64,000 nt of DNA from Chrysemys picta bellii (taxonomy: Eukaryota > Chordata > Testudines > Emydidae), in the NCBI RefSeq assembly GCF_011386835.1, contig NC_088796.1, forward strand, positions 85,953,968 to 86,017,967, written 5' to 3'. Numbering within the stretch: position 1 is the first letter of the stretch; every line of letters begins with the position of its first letter. Below, piece after piece: positions 48,608-58,787 of this stretch. The notes under the pieces are model-generated. The model worked only from the letters and a program-made list of their open reading frames with translations, had not been told where the DNA came from and searched no databases. The position numbers were made by a program, and so were the translations under genes.

Positions 48608-51600
48608 AGGGTGTTCCTGAGGAAATAGAAAGGTACATCCTAGATAGGAAGCCCAAAACTGTAACTGAGGCGGGGGAGATTGGAGCCCAATGGGTGGAGG
48701 TGGCAGAAAAGAAAAAAACTAGTAGCAGTTGGAGCGAATATCAGAAGGGGCAAGCCGAAACAAAACCTTACCACCGGGGACAACCCAAGGCCCCACCCAC
48801 ATCCCAAGGGAAACCCCAGACACCTTCTCACCCCACCACACCAGTCTCCACCAACCAACCTCGTCCCGGTGATACCTTAGCAGGGCGATGTTTTAAATGT
48901 AATGGACTGGGACATATAAAGGCTCACTGCCCCAAGAACCCCAACCGATTACAGTTCATTACACCCCAATCACACCAAAGATCCCCAAACCCAGATGCCT
49001 CTCTCATACCCTCGGAGCGAAGGGAAACCTTGAGAATGGGCGGAAGGAAGGTTACCGCTTGGAGGGACACTGGGGCTCAAGTGTCAACTATCCACCAATC
49101 CCTAGTGGACCCCAAACTCATCAACCCAGAGGCTACAGTGACAATTCAACCCTTCGTGTCACAATCTGTAACCTTGCCTACAGCCACGTTGCATGTCCAG
49201 TACAAGGGCTGGTCAGGAATGTGGACTTTTGCAGTCTATGACAATTATCCCATTCCCATGCTGCTGGGGGAAGATTTGGCCAACCATGTGAAGGTAGCCA
49301 AGAGGGTGGGAATAGTCACCCGCAGCCAGGCTAAGCAAGCTTTCACCCCCATCCCTGTTCCTGAGCCGTCCACCAGGGCCCCGTCTGTGTTACCGGAGAC
49401 CCAGACAAAGGTGGTGGAACTGGATCCCCTGCCAACGACTGCAACAACCGTAGTGGATCCAATCCCAGAGACCCAGCCAAAGCCAGTCCCAGAACCGGAA
49501 CTGGCAACGCAACCAGCACCAGAACCATTGCCAGCCCTGAGTCCAGCGCTTGCAAACCCGTCTAGAACTCCAACGCCAGAGGGCACCAGCGAGCCTGAAC
49601 TGGCAGAAGCAGCAGATAACCCTACCCAAGAGGCTCAGCCAGAGCCTGAAATACCACATAGTGCACCAGCAAACAGCGGTTCACAGTCAATGGAAACAGC
49701 CCCAGCACCTGCATCGCTTCCAGAGGGACCAAGCCCCAGTCCACAGTCCAAGGAGGAACTGATGTCTCCAGCATCAAGGGAACAGTTCCAGGCCGAGCAG
49801 GAAGCAGATGACAGCCTTCAGAAAGCTTGGGCGGCGGCGCGAAGCACCCCACCGCCTCTCAGCTCTTCTAACCGATCCCGGTTTGTTGTAGAACAAGGAC
49901 TTTTATACAAGGAGACTATTTCTGGTGGGCACCAGGAAGACTGGCATCCTCAAAGGCAGTTGGTAGTTCCCACTAAGTATCGGGTAAAGCTCTTGAGCTT
50001 AGCCCATGATCATCCCAGTGGCCATTCTGGGGTGAACAGAACCAAAGACCGGTTGGGGAAGTCCTTCCACTGGGAGGGAATGGGCAAGGACGTTGCTAAT
50101 TATGTCCGGTCTTGTGAGGTGTGCCAACGAGTGGGAAAACCCCAAGACCAGGTTAAAGCCCCTCTCCAGCCACTACCCATAATTGAGGTCCCATTTCAGC
50201 GCGTAGCTGTGGATATTCTGGGTCCTTTCCCAAAGAAGACACCCAGAGGAAAGCAGTACGTACTGACTTTCATGGATTTTGCTACCCGATGGCCGGAAGC
50301 AGTACCCTTAAGCAACACCAGGGCTAAAAGTGTGTGCCAGGCATTAACAGACATTTTTGCCAGGGTAGGTTGGCCCTCCGACATCCTTACAGATTCGGGA
50401 ACTAACTTCCTGGCAGGAACCATGGAAAGCCTGTGGGAAACTCATGGGGTGAATCACTTGGTTGCCACCCCTTACCACCATGAAACCAATGGCCTGGTGG
50501 AGAGGTTTAATGGAACTTTGGGGGCCATGATACCTAAATTTGTAAATGAACACTCCAATGATTGGGACCTCGTGTTGCAGCAGTTGCTTTTTGCCTACAG
50601 GGCTGTACCACATCCCAGTTTAGGGTTTTCACCATTTGAACTTGTGTATGGCCGTGAGGTTAAGGGGCCATTACAGTTGGTGAAGCAGCAATGGGAGGGG
50701 TTTACGCCTTCTCCAGGAACAAACATTCTAGACTTTGTAAGCAACCTACAAAACACCCTCCGACATTCTTTGGCGCTTGCTAAAGAAAACCTAAAGGATG
50801 CTCAGGAAGAGCAAAAGGCCTGGTATGATAAACATTCCAGAGAACGGTCCTTCAAGGTAGGAGACCAAGTCATGGTCTTAAAGGCGCTCCAGGCCCATAA
50901 AATGGAAGCGTCGTGGGAAGGACCATTCACGGTCCACGAGCGCCTAGGAGCTGTTAACTATCTCATAGCCTCCCCCACCTCCAACATAAAGCCTAAGGTA
51001 TACCATGTTAATTCTCTTAAGCCCTTTTATTCCAGAGAATTAAACGTTTGCCAGTTTACAGCCCAGGAAACAGATGATGCGGAGTGGCCTGAAGGTGTCT
51101 ACTATGAAGGAAAAAAGGATGGTGGCGTGGAAGAGGTGAACCTCTCCACGACCCTTGGACGTCTGCAGCGACAGCAGATCAAGGAGCTGTGCACAAGCTT
51201 TGCACCAATTTTCTCAGCCACTCCAGGATGGACCGAACGGGCATACCACTCCATTGACACAGGTAATGCTCACCCTATTAGAACCCCACCCTACCGGGAG
51301 TCACCTCATGCCAAAACTGCTATACAAAGGGAGATCCAGGACATGCTACAGATGGGTATAATCCGCCCCTCTAAGAGTGCATGGGCATCTCCAGTGGTTC
51401 TAGTTCCCAAACCAGATGGGGAAATACGCTTTTGCGTGGACTACCGTAAGCTAAATGCTGTAACTCGTCCTGACAACTATCCAATGCCACGCACAGATGA
51501 GCTATTGGAGAAATTGGGACATGCCCAATTCATCTCTACTTTAGACTTAACCAAGGGGTACTGGCAAGTACCACTAGATGAACCCGCTAAGGAAAGGTCA

Positions 51601-52551
51601 GCCTTCGTCACCCAGGCAGGGGTGTATGAATTCAATGTACTCCCTTTCGGGTTGCGAAATGCACCCGCCACCTTCCAAAGACTTGTAGATGGTCTCCTAG
51701 CGGGATTGGGAGAATCTGCAGTTGCCTACCTCGATGATGTGGCCATTTTTTCTGATTCATGGGCAGAGCACATGGAGCACCTGGAAAAAGTTTTCGAGCG
51801 CATCCAGCAGGCAGGACTAACTGTTAAGGCTAAAAAGTGTCAAATAGGCCAAAACAGAGTGACTTACCTGGGGCACCAGGTGGGTCAAGGAACTATAAAT
51901 CCCATACAGGCCAAAGTGGATGCTATCCAAAAGTGGCCGGTTCCAAAGTCTAAGAAACAGGTCCAATCCTTCTTAGGCTTGGCTGGATATTATAGGCGAT
52001 TTGTACCCCACTACAGCCAAATCGCCGCCCCGCTGACAGACCTAACCAGAAAGAAACAGCCAAATGCAGTTCAGTGGACTGATAAGTGTCAAAAGGCCTT
52101 TAACCAGCTTAAGGCAACACTCATGTCTGACCCTGTGCTAAGGGCCCCAGACTTTGACAAACCGTTCCTAGTAACCACAGATGCGTCCGAGCGAGGCGTG
52201 GGAGCAGTTTTAATGCAGGAAGGACCGGATCAAGAATTCCATCCTGTCGTGTTTCTCAGTAAGAAACTGTCTGAGAGGGAAAGCCATTGGTCAATCAGCG
52301 AAAAGGAATGCTACGCCATTGTGTTCGCGCTGGAAAAGCTACGCCCATATGTTTGGGGACGGCGTTTCCAACTACAAACAGACCATGCTGCGCTACAGTG
52401 GCTTCATACCGCCAAAGGAAATAACAAAAAACTTCTTCGGTGGAGTTTAGCTCTCCAAGATTTTGATTTTGAAATACAACACATTTCGGGAGCTTCTAAC
52501 AAAGTGGCTGATGCACTCTCACGGGAAAGTTTCCCAGAGTTAACTGGTTAA
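48580..52551 (+). CDS. Gag zinc knuckle plus Pol: protease, integrase, reverse transcriptase, RNase H
   Basis: 1323 codons, uninterrupted. Real homology starts about residue 9, after the frame change; the nominal start is only the first ATG in frame. Order: Gag C-terminus; CCHC knuckle CFKCNGLGHIKAHC (104-117); aspartic protease DTGA (163-166); long Pro/Glu-rich linker (about 255-400); integrase zinc site H478, H482, C512, C515; integrase core D545, D605, E641 (35 residues between the last two); GPY/F-type module GPF (781-783); RT with D989 (LDLTKGYWQV) and YLDD (1050-1053); RNase H D1201, E1243, D1268, D1311; stop at 52549-52551. All catalytic residues are present. Integrase upstream of RT defines the Gmr1-like type. 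No chromodomain or envelope was seen. Confidence 0.94.
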   Translation: MPSKNGAVLEGVPEEIERYILDRKPKTVTEAGEIGAQWVEVAEKKKTSSSWSEYQKGQAETKPYHRGQPKAPPTSQGKPQTPSHPTTPVSTNQPRPGDTLAGRCFKCNGLGHIKAHCPKNPNRLQFITPQSHQRSPNPDASLIPSERRETLRMGGRKVTAWRDTGAQVSTIHQSLVDPKLINPEATVTIQPFVSQSVTLPTATLHVQYKGWSGMWTFAVYDNYPIPMLLGEDLANHVKVAKRVGIVTRSQAKQAFTPIPVPEPSTRAPSVLPETQTKVVELDPLPTTATTVVDPIPETQPKPVPEPELATQPAPEPLPALSPALANPSRTPTPEGTSEPELAEAADNPTQEAQPEPEIPHSAPANSGSQSMETAPAPASLPEGPSPSPQSKEELMSPASREQFQAEQEADDSLQKAWAAARSTPPPLSSSNRSRFVVEQGLLYKETISGGHQEDWHPQRQLVVPTKYRVKLLSLAHDHPSGHSGVNRTKDRLGKSFHWEGMGKDVANYVRSCEVCQRVGKPQDQVKAPLQPLPIIEVPFQRVAVDILGPFPKKTPRGKQYVLTFMDFATRWPEAVPLSNTRAKSVCQALTDIFARVGWPSDILTDSGTNFLAGTMESLWETHGVNHLVATPYHHETNGLVERFNGTLGAMIPKFVNEHSNDWDLVLQQLLFAYRAVPHPSLGFSPFELVYGREVKGPLQLVKQQWEGFTPSPGTNILDFVSNLQNTLRHSLALAKENLKDAQEEQKAWYDKHSRERSFKVGDQVMVLKALQAHKMEASWEGPFTVHERLGAVNYLIASPTSNIKPKVYHVNSLKPFYSRELNVCQFTAQETDDAEWPEGVYYEGKKDGGVEEVNLSTTLGRLQRQQIKELCTSFAPIFSATPGWTERAYHSIDTGNAHPIRTPPYRESPHAKTAIQREIQDMLQMGIIRPSKSAWASPVVLVPKPDGEIRFCVDYRKLNAVTRPDNYPMPRTDELLEKLGHAQFISTLDLTKGYWQVPLDEPAKERSAFVTQAGVYEFNVLPFGLRNAPATFQRLVDGLLAGLGESAVAYLDDVAIFSDSWAEHMEHLEKVFERIQQAGLTVKAKKCQIGQNRVTYLGHQVGQGTINPIQAKVDAIQKWPVPKSKKQVQSFLGLAGYYRRFVPHYSQIAAPLTDLTRKKQPNAVQWTDKCQKAFNQLKATLMSDPVLRAPDFDKPFLVTTDASERGVGAVLMQEGPDQEFHPVVFLSKKLSERESHWSISEKECYAIVFALEKLRPYVWGRRFQLQTDHAALQWLHTAKGNNKKLLRWSLALQDFDFEIQHISGASNKVADALSRESFPELTG

Positions 52552-52712
52552 CAATTGTTTTTGGAATGAAACATATTGTTAGTTTTTATATAATCAGTAG
52601 TATGTCTAAAGGTACATGTGTCTTATTAACTCTGTTTTCTCCTAGAACTCCAGGAAGAAATCACAGCCAGTGTGGAACCGAACATCCAACACTATCTGTG
52701 ATTTGGGGGGCG
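52552..52712 (+). other. 3' non-coding region and polypurine tract
   Basis: 161 bases from the pol stop to the 3' LTR. The run of six G at 52705-52710, two bases before the LTR, is the likely primer for plus-strand synthesis. There is no room for an envelope gene. Confidence 0.75.
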
Positions 52713-53527
52713 TGTCATAACTATAAAGGGAAGGGTAATAGCTGTCCTGTGTACAGTACTATAAATCCCTCCTGGCCAGAGACTCCAAAATCCTTTTCCC
52801 TGTAAAGGGTTAAGAAGCTCAGGTACCTGGCTGGCATCTGACCTAAAGGACCAATAAGGGGACAAGATACTTTCAAATCTTGGGGGGGGAAGGCTTTTGT
52901 TTGTGTTCTTTGTTTGGGAGTGTGTTCGTTCTCCAGGAATGAGAGGGACCAGACATCAATCCAGGTTCTCCACATCTTTCTAAACAAGCCTCTCCTATTT
53001 CAAACTTGTAAGTAAATAGCCAGGCAAGGCGTGTTAGTTTTCCTTTGTTTTCTCAACTTGTAAATGTACCTTTTACTAGAGTGTTTCTCTTTGTTTGCTG
53101 TACTTTGAACCTGAGACTAGAGGGGAGTCCTCTGAGCTCTTTAAGTTTGATTACCCTGTAAGGTTGATTTCCATACTGATTTTACAGAGATGATTTTTTA
53201 CCTTTTTCTTTAATTAAAAACCTTCTTTTTAAGAACCTGATTGATTTTTTCCTTGTTTTAGATCCAAAGGGGTTTTGGATCTTGATTCACCAGGAGTTGG
53301 TGGGAGGAAGGAGGGGAATGGTTAATTTCCCCTTGTTTTAAATCCAAGGGGTTGGATTTGTTTTCACCAGGGATTTGGTGAAGGTTTTTCAAGGTTTCCC
53401 AGGGAGGGAATCCATTGAAAATGGTGGCAGCCGAACCAGAGCTAAGCTGGTAATTAAGCTTAGAAGTTTTTATGCAGGCCCCTACATTTGTACCCTAAAG
53501 TTCAAAGTGGGGATCTCAGTCCTGACA
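52713..53527 (+). repeat. 3' LTR
   Basis: 815 bp, same ends as the 5' LTR. The only difference I see is A at 52935 versus G at 46954. It is followed by the TSD copy GCACC (53528-53532). Confidence 0.95.
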
Positions 53528-53925
53528 GCACCATACCACCAGCTTCCTCATGTACTTGTTAAGCGCCTTTGAGCTTTGTCCCATGCTGCTCCTCCGCTTG
53601 GGAGGTGCTCCCCATAAATATCCACAAAACTAATTATCCTACTTCAAATCCCTCCTCAAAACTCTCTTTTGGACAGGAATTCCTATAAAATATTGACAAA
53701 GACTAAGCTGCTGGTATGCTTAGACTGCAGCCTGTCATACTGACCTATATTGTCTCATTGTTACCTTGTACTCCTCCAGTAGTCTGTCTGCATCCATCTT
53801 TTGCTTCATCTATTCTTAGATTTAGACCAGATACTTTTTGTTCTGTGATTGTACAATAAGGACCAGGACCTTGTTGTGCTACATGACTGGGGGCTGCTAG
53901 GTCCTCTGATAATATAAATAATAAA
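53528..53925 (+). pseudogene. Old LINE remnant, right part
   Basis: Continues the LINE-like reading interrupted at 46731 (YHQLPHVLVKRL after the TSD), then a 3' non-coding part ending in 'ccaggaccttgttgtgct' and 'ggggctgctaggtcctctg' with 'aataataaag'. These words are common at the 3' end of an old amniote LINE. Family not resolved. Confidence 0.55.
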
Positions 53926-54323
53926 GAAGAATTCTACATCAGGGACATAATCTATATAGTAAGATTTTAGGATTGTCACTGTCTGTGTCACTGAAGCCTA
54001 GAATGTCTCTTAGTCAGTGTGAAGCAAAGGAAATAGCTACAACATGGCTGAGAGCCCTTTTTGTTTAGAATAGCACCAGGTTCAATCAGCACTGGGATCT
54101 GCACTCTGTTATTGTCCATGGTGTGCATTCAGACAGTGACATGAGCATTCATATAGTTTATAAAATAGAGCTACTTCCACACAACCCCATTTATGTTCAA
54201 GAGCATCTTATTGGTTTGATGCCTATTACATTCTATAGAAGTTTTCCATAAGGGAAGGCTAGGCAGTATTTGTACCTTTGTTCTCCTCAGGGGAATGCAG
54301 CTATTAACTATGGTCAGGGTTGC
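53926..54323. other. No gene recognised
   Basis: Nothing assignable. Confidence 0.45.
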
Positions 54324-54507
54324 AGAGAAGCCAGGGCTGCCCAGAGGGGGGGGGCAAATGGGGCAATTTGCCCCAGGCCACGGGCCCTGCAGGGGCCCCC
54401 ATGAGAATATAGTATTCTATAGTATTGCAACTCTTTTTTATGGAAGGGGCCCCCGAAATTGCTTTGCCCCAGGCCCCCTGAATCCTCTGGGCGGCCCTGA
54501 GAGATGC
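54324..54507. mobile_element. hAT-like MITE with CAGGGC ends (168 bp)
   Basis: Element 54332-54499 starts CAGGGCTGCCCAGAGG and ends CCTCTGGGCGGCCCTG. TSD AGAGAAGC (54324-54331) and AGAGATGC (54500-54507) differ at one base. It has strong internal palindromy ('ggggcaatttgccccagg', 'ggggcccccga'). Confidence 0.87.
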
Positions 54508-55603
54508 ACCATTGTGGAGGTTGCTCACTGTGGATTTCTTCATTCAGCACATTCCCAGCCAGTTTTGGGATTCCCAGCGGCTGGCTTCAAGCTGTGAGCA
54601 AGGGTTATCAGTGCCTTCTGTTTCTGTAAGCCCTTTCTCTACAGGAAAGGTCCAGTGGGCTCTGAAACCCAACTTCCAATCCCAGGTTTTTGAGGGCCTG
54701 ACTCAAATCTATTGAAGCCAACAAAAATATTCATCAACTTCAATGGGCTTTCAAATCAGATCCAATACTTACTTATCTACAGAGTAGTTATGAGAATTAA
54801 TGAGCTGATGTATGTACCATTATAGCTATATAGGTGCTATGTACTATTCATTTTAAATGATAAAGTATCCAAGAGTGTGCTGAGTTTGCTTCATTTCTTG
54901 TTAAAAAGTGAGAAAGCCACCTCCTTTTGAAAATTAATATATAAATCTTAGTAAGGAAGCAATAGTTTCAGTGAATAATATCTTCCCCACTAAAAAATGT
55001 ATTGCATAATTTCCAAGTAACGAGATCCTTAGCTTTATCATTACTGATGTTCACTCTGCTGGAGGCACATAATACGTTCATCCTAGGGAGGATCTTCTGA
55101 GGGTGTCAGCACTGAGGAAACATTGAAAGATCTTGACATAAAAAAAAAAATGTATGAAGTAACCCAGTGATCAGTATGTAAGATATCACACAAAATCTAC
55201 ATATTTCTTGGAAGTTAAGAAATATACCCTCTACTTTTCATTCAATTTTAGTAGTTTTCTTTCAGTTTTATTTAACCAGTTTGTTTCCACAGAACACCTC
55301 CCCCATTCACATTCCCATGGAACAATTGCTCCCAGCAACAGTTTTACCCCACAAGCTCCACAGACACATTGCTCCAAGAAGGTAACAATCTGGTTGCCTG
55401 CCCAGCACCTTCCTACATCCTTCTCAGGTAACTGGTGTCTTCTGGAGATGCCTTTCTGGGGCTGTAATTGCAGCCTATCAGCCAACTGTAATTAAAAATT
55501 ATCAGTGTCTGATATATTCTAGGAGAGAGAGATATCCTGCCTACTCTGAGAACTGAGGACTGGGAACCAGGGATCTCCCCAAAGATAGAAAATGGATGGG
55601 CAG
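54508..55603. other. No gene recognised
   Basis: Old-repeat words near 54700-54770 ('caacttcaatgggctttc'). Otherwise unassigned. Confidence 0.4.
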
Positions 55604-55788
55604 ATCATAGAATGTCAAGGTTGGGGAAGGGACCTAGGAGGTCATCTAGTCCAACCCTCTGCTCAAAGCAGGACCAATCCCCAGACAGATTTTTTACCCC
55701 AGTTCCCTAAATGGCCCCCCTCAAGGATTGAGCTCACAACCGTGGATTTAGCAGGCCACTGCTCAAACCACTGAGCTAATCCTCCCCC
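55604..55788 (-). repeat. tRNA-derived turtle SINE, second copy
   Basis: On the minus strand: GGGGGAGGATTAGCTCAGTG (A box), 'ttgtgagctcaatcc' (B box), 'gggggccatttagggaact', then 'ggactagatgacctcctag' and 'attctatgat'. Close to full length. Same family as 9042-9206. Confidence 0.93.
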
Positions 55789-56035
55789 AGGTTCAGCACT
55801 CAAAGGATACTCTGATCTACTCAATCTCAGGAGGTTTTTCAGTAGAGGGTAATCACAAGATTTTAGATGAGAGTGTACTGAGAGGGTTTCTTGCAGGCTG
55901 GAGGCAGAGCTATGTGAACTAAATCAACCCATATCTACTGGACTTCCAGAGATGGCCTCAGAGCCCATCCAGCCACCAGCTCATCACAGCATCACACTAA
56001 AGGAACATATTTTCAAAAGATCATATACAAGAGTG
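55789..56035. other. No gene recognised
   Basis: Nothing assignable. Confidence 0.45.
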
Positions 56036-56530
56036 CATGTCATCAGGGCCGGCTCTAGGATTTTTGCCACCCCAAGCAAAAATCAATTTTGGCCGCCCCT
56101 CCCCCTCCCCCCCCCCCCGTTTTTTCTTACCCCACCCCCCGGCCCTGCCTCAACTCCGCCCCTTCCCCAAATCCCCAGCCCTGCCTCCTCCCCCCAGGCT
56201 CTCAAGCCTAGGAGGGAGGGAGGGAGAGGGAGAAGCAGCGCGAGCGCCGCGGCCACTCGGGGTCTCCCATCCCTCCCACGCTCTCAAACCCGGGAGGGAG
56301 GGGGAGATCCTGAGCAGACGCAGCATGCGAATCAGCTGTTTCGTGCGCTGCGGCCACTCGGGATCTCCCCCTCCCTCCCGGGTTTGAGAGCCTGGGAGGG
56401 AGGGCGAGCAGCGGCGCGCGAGCGGCAGCAGCGGAGGTGAGTTAGGGCGGCTGTGGCACATTTTTAGGGGCAGCATGGCTCTAGGCACCAGCTTGTTTTG
56501 TTGGTGCCTAGAGCTGGCCCTGCATGCCAT
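56036..56530. mobile_element. hAT-like element with CAGGGC ends (479 bp)
   Basis: Element 56044-56522 runs from CAGGGCCGGCTCTAGG to CCTAGAGCTGGCCCTG, with TSD CATGTCAT (56036-56043) and CATGCCAT (56523-56530). The interior has direct and inverted copies of a 'ctctcaa.cc.gggaggga' unit. The overlapping frames on both strands are compositional, not genes. Confidence 0.88.
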
Positions 56531-56767
56531 TGATGCATGTGTAAAGATGGCATGTTATATGCAAGTGTCTATCCTTAAATTGTTACCATACATCTTAGCA
56601 GAGAGTGTTCTAATACCTTTTACAAATCTTGTGCTATATCTGGCATTAAATTACATTATGTCTCAACTATTGCAAGTTTATTAAGGCAATGACAGTTACT
56701 TCTTATATGCTTGTATACCACCTAGCACATTCTGATAACTACTAGGGAAAAAATACAAGAAAGGAAG

Positions 56768-57000
56768 GATAGTCTTGCAGTTAAGACACAGGCCTAGTAA
56801 TTAAAAGACATGGGTATTAATCCCAGCTGTGTCACATACTTCCTGTGTGCTCTTGGGGAAAATCATTCAGTTTCCTGTTCTATAAAATGGGAATAAAAGC
56901 ATTTACTTATATCATAGGGATTTGTTCATTAATATTTGTACAATTCTTTGAGTTTATTGAATGGAAGGTGCTTTGTATTTAATACAGATTAGGCTTAAGC
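56768..57000 (+). repeat. MIR/CORE-SINE relic
   Basis: Order of motifs matches MIR: 'cagttaagacacaggcct' (A box area), 'gggtattaatcccagctgtg' (B box and core), 'ctgtgtgctcttggggaaa', 'ttcctgttctataaaatggg', 'catagggatttgttcatta'. Heavily diverged, so very old. Confidence 0.75.
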
Positions 57001-57214
57001 ACACATGCTTATTTCTAGCCATGTCGCTATACATACCTGATCAGGCAAAACAACATTTATAATAGGTGGATTTTCCACATAGATGACTTTTGCTATATAA
57101 CTAGAACAGAATTTTTCTTCTTCCTTTTTCTTATACATAACTTAGGCAATACAAGGTATAAATCTATGCCAAGATCCTGACACTATTTATAAATACATAT
57201 TATTGTTTTAAAGG

Positions 57215-57901
57215 ATGCTAAAACCTGCTAGAGGGCTTATTCCTTCACCCTCCCATTTCCCTGGTCCTTCTCGTGTGAACAGAGAGCAACAATACCTGAA
57301 GTCCGAAGGTGCAAACAATTCAATGTTTATTGGAGTGAACTTCCAAGCAAGCTTAAATCCAAGTTCCTTTTTCCTTATTTTCAAACCCCAACATATTTCC
57401 TGTTTGCCCCTAATTTATATAGTAATATTCTTAGCTATACCTTAACCAATCATTTTACTGAAATCTATCTAACCAATCCTAACATTATAACATGATTAGC
57501 TAACCAATTATATCCCACCACCTTAATTAATTTACACCCAGCAAAATTAGTTATACAGCAGACAGAAACAATTAGAGAACCAGACAGATTAACAATAGAA
57601 AAGTGGGCGGCCATAAAGATACAACATACAGAAATGAGGGTTTCACAACCACAACTATTGAGAAGTGAAGTGATTTCTTGCCAGACAGGATGCTATCAAA
57701 CTAAGTTTTCTTTAACCATCTTTATCTGCTGGTGATAGGAATACAAGCCTGTCCTGATAATGCCTAACAGCCCAATAGCACCTTATTTCAATGTGACTGG
57801 CTTGAAATGTGAGGATGTGACCATACACTTCCCAGCTTATGACTGCCTCTGCTGCTTAGTCAAAACCCTTAGCCTAAGAACCAGGCCTCAGATTGTCACA
57901 G
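57215..57901 (-). repeat. Probable solo LTR (minus strand)
   Basis: Read on the minus strand it would start TGTGACAATCTGAGGCC at 57901 and contains AATAAA (in 'ccaataaacattgaattg', about 57318-57335). I recognise 'accatctttatctgctggtg' and 'ccaatagcaccttatttca' from an abundant turtle LTR. The far edge and TSD are not clear. No coding body. Confidence 0.5.
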
Positions 57902-58400
57902 TGAGAGACGGCCCATACACAGGTAGACTGATTTTGATTCTTTCTTTTATACCTCTATAACTAGGTAAGTGATAAAAATACACTTAAATTCTTAAAGTAT
58001 AGGCCTTTACAGACAGGCCTGAATATCTATATCCTAACAAGATCCCTTGAGTTCTTGCAGTGGAAAATGAAGTACAAGGCAAAGTTAGTAAATCTTTCCT
58101 AAGATTAGTGAATGTGTATCTCAGGCTAAATTCTCAATCCTTAGTGCCTATGAGCAATTACCAATTTTCTGCATGCACAATTTGGGTAGCAATGTATTCA
58201 TATTTAGCATATGCTCCTTTTCTGTATGTGAAAGTGACTTTAGTCCCCTGGGCAACTCAGCCAACAGGTATTTCTGCTCAATTTTGTTTAACCCTTTGAC
58301 TCCAAATGCATTAGCACCTAGTGCTAGGAACTAGCAAAAGCAATTGCTAGAGTTTAAGGTCATCAATTGCTCCAAGACTTACTTCTAGTCATTATGACAC
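57902..58400. other. No gene recognised
   Basis: Nothing assignable. Confidence 0.45.
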
Positions 58401-58787
58401 ACTCCATTGGTTTAAAGCAACAGAGAGTCCTGTGGAAAAGGTGCCATAGGAGACTCTGTTGCTTTTTACAGATCCAGACTAAAATGGCTACAAGGCCGGT
58501 TCCAGGCACCAGCCGAGCAAACTGTTGCTTGGGGCAGCAGATTGAACGAGGTGGCATTCCGCCCAATCCTAGGGCGGCACGGCCGCGCTTTTTTTTTTGG
58601 TTCCGCTCCAGCTGCCCTGTAGGGGACGGCGGCGCGTAGGACGGGAATGCCCTGCAGCAAGCCCGGCAGGGCAGTTCTCGTCCTTCCCTCCCCACTGACT
58701 GGAGGTGGCAGGCGGCCTGGCTGCCCCCCTTCTCTCTCTCTTCCCACCCGCTGGCTACCCCTCTGATACTTGACTCCATTGGTTTAA
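58401..58787. mobile_element. Inverted-repeat retroelement insertion with 15-bp TSD
   Basis: ACTCCATTGGTTTAA occurs at 58401-58415 and 58773-58787. The insert opens with inverted arms AGCAACAGAGAGTCCTGTGG (58416-58435) and the diverged inverse ending 'gactctgttgct' (to 58463). It then has 'acagatccagact' and, after a nested hAT element, 'ggctacccctctgatacttg'. Same plan and tail as 18365-18542. Confidence 0.78.
58485..58757. mobile_element. Diverged hAT-like element nested in the previous one
   Basis: Approximate limits 58491-58751. The left end CAAGGCCGGTTCCAGGCACC resembles the CAGGGCCGGCTCCAGG ends nearby. TGGCTA on both sides (58485-58490, 58752-58757) is a partial TSD. The right end is degraded. 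Confidence 0.55.

Larger units (their letters stand above)
46732..53527 (+). mobile_element. Gmr1-like Ty3/Gypsy LTR retrotransposon, nearly intact
   Basis: A 6796-bp element with two 815-bp LTRs, TGTCA...TGACA ends, and a perfect 5-bp TSD GCACC (46727-46731, 53528-53532). It has a primer binding site, gag (47894), a long pol frame (to 52551), and a G-rich polypurine tract. In pol, protease is followed by integrase and only then by RT and RNase H. This order is known among Ty3/Gypsy elements in the Gmr1-like group of vertebrates and other deuterostomes. No envelope gene: only 161 bases separate the pol stop from the 3' LTR. The LTRs differ at one site (46954 G, 52935 A), so the insertion is recent. 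One frame change in gag is the only break seen. Confidence 0.93.

Noticed and set aside
52552..52712. An envelope gene after pol
   Set aside because: Only 161 non-coding bases lie between the pol stop and the 3' LTR.
55952..56530. Frames of 116-162 codons on both strands
   Set aside because: They fall inside the hAT-like element 56044-56522 and reflect CT-rich and GA-rich repeats.
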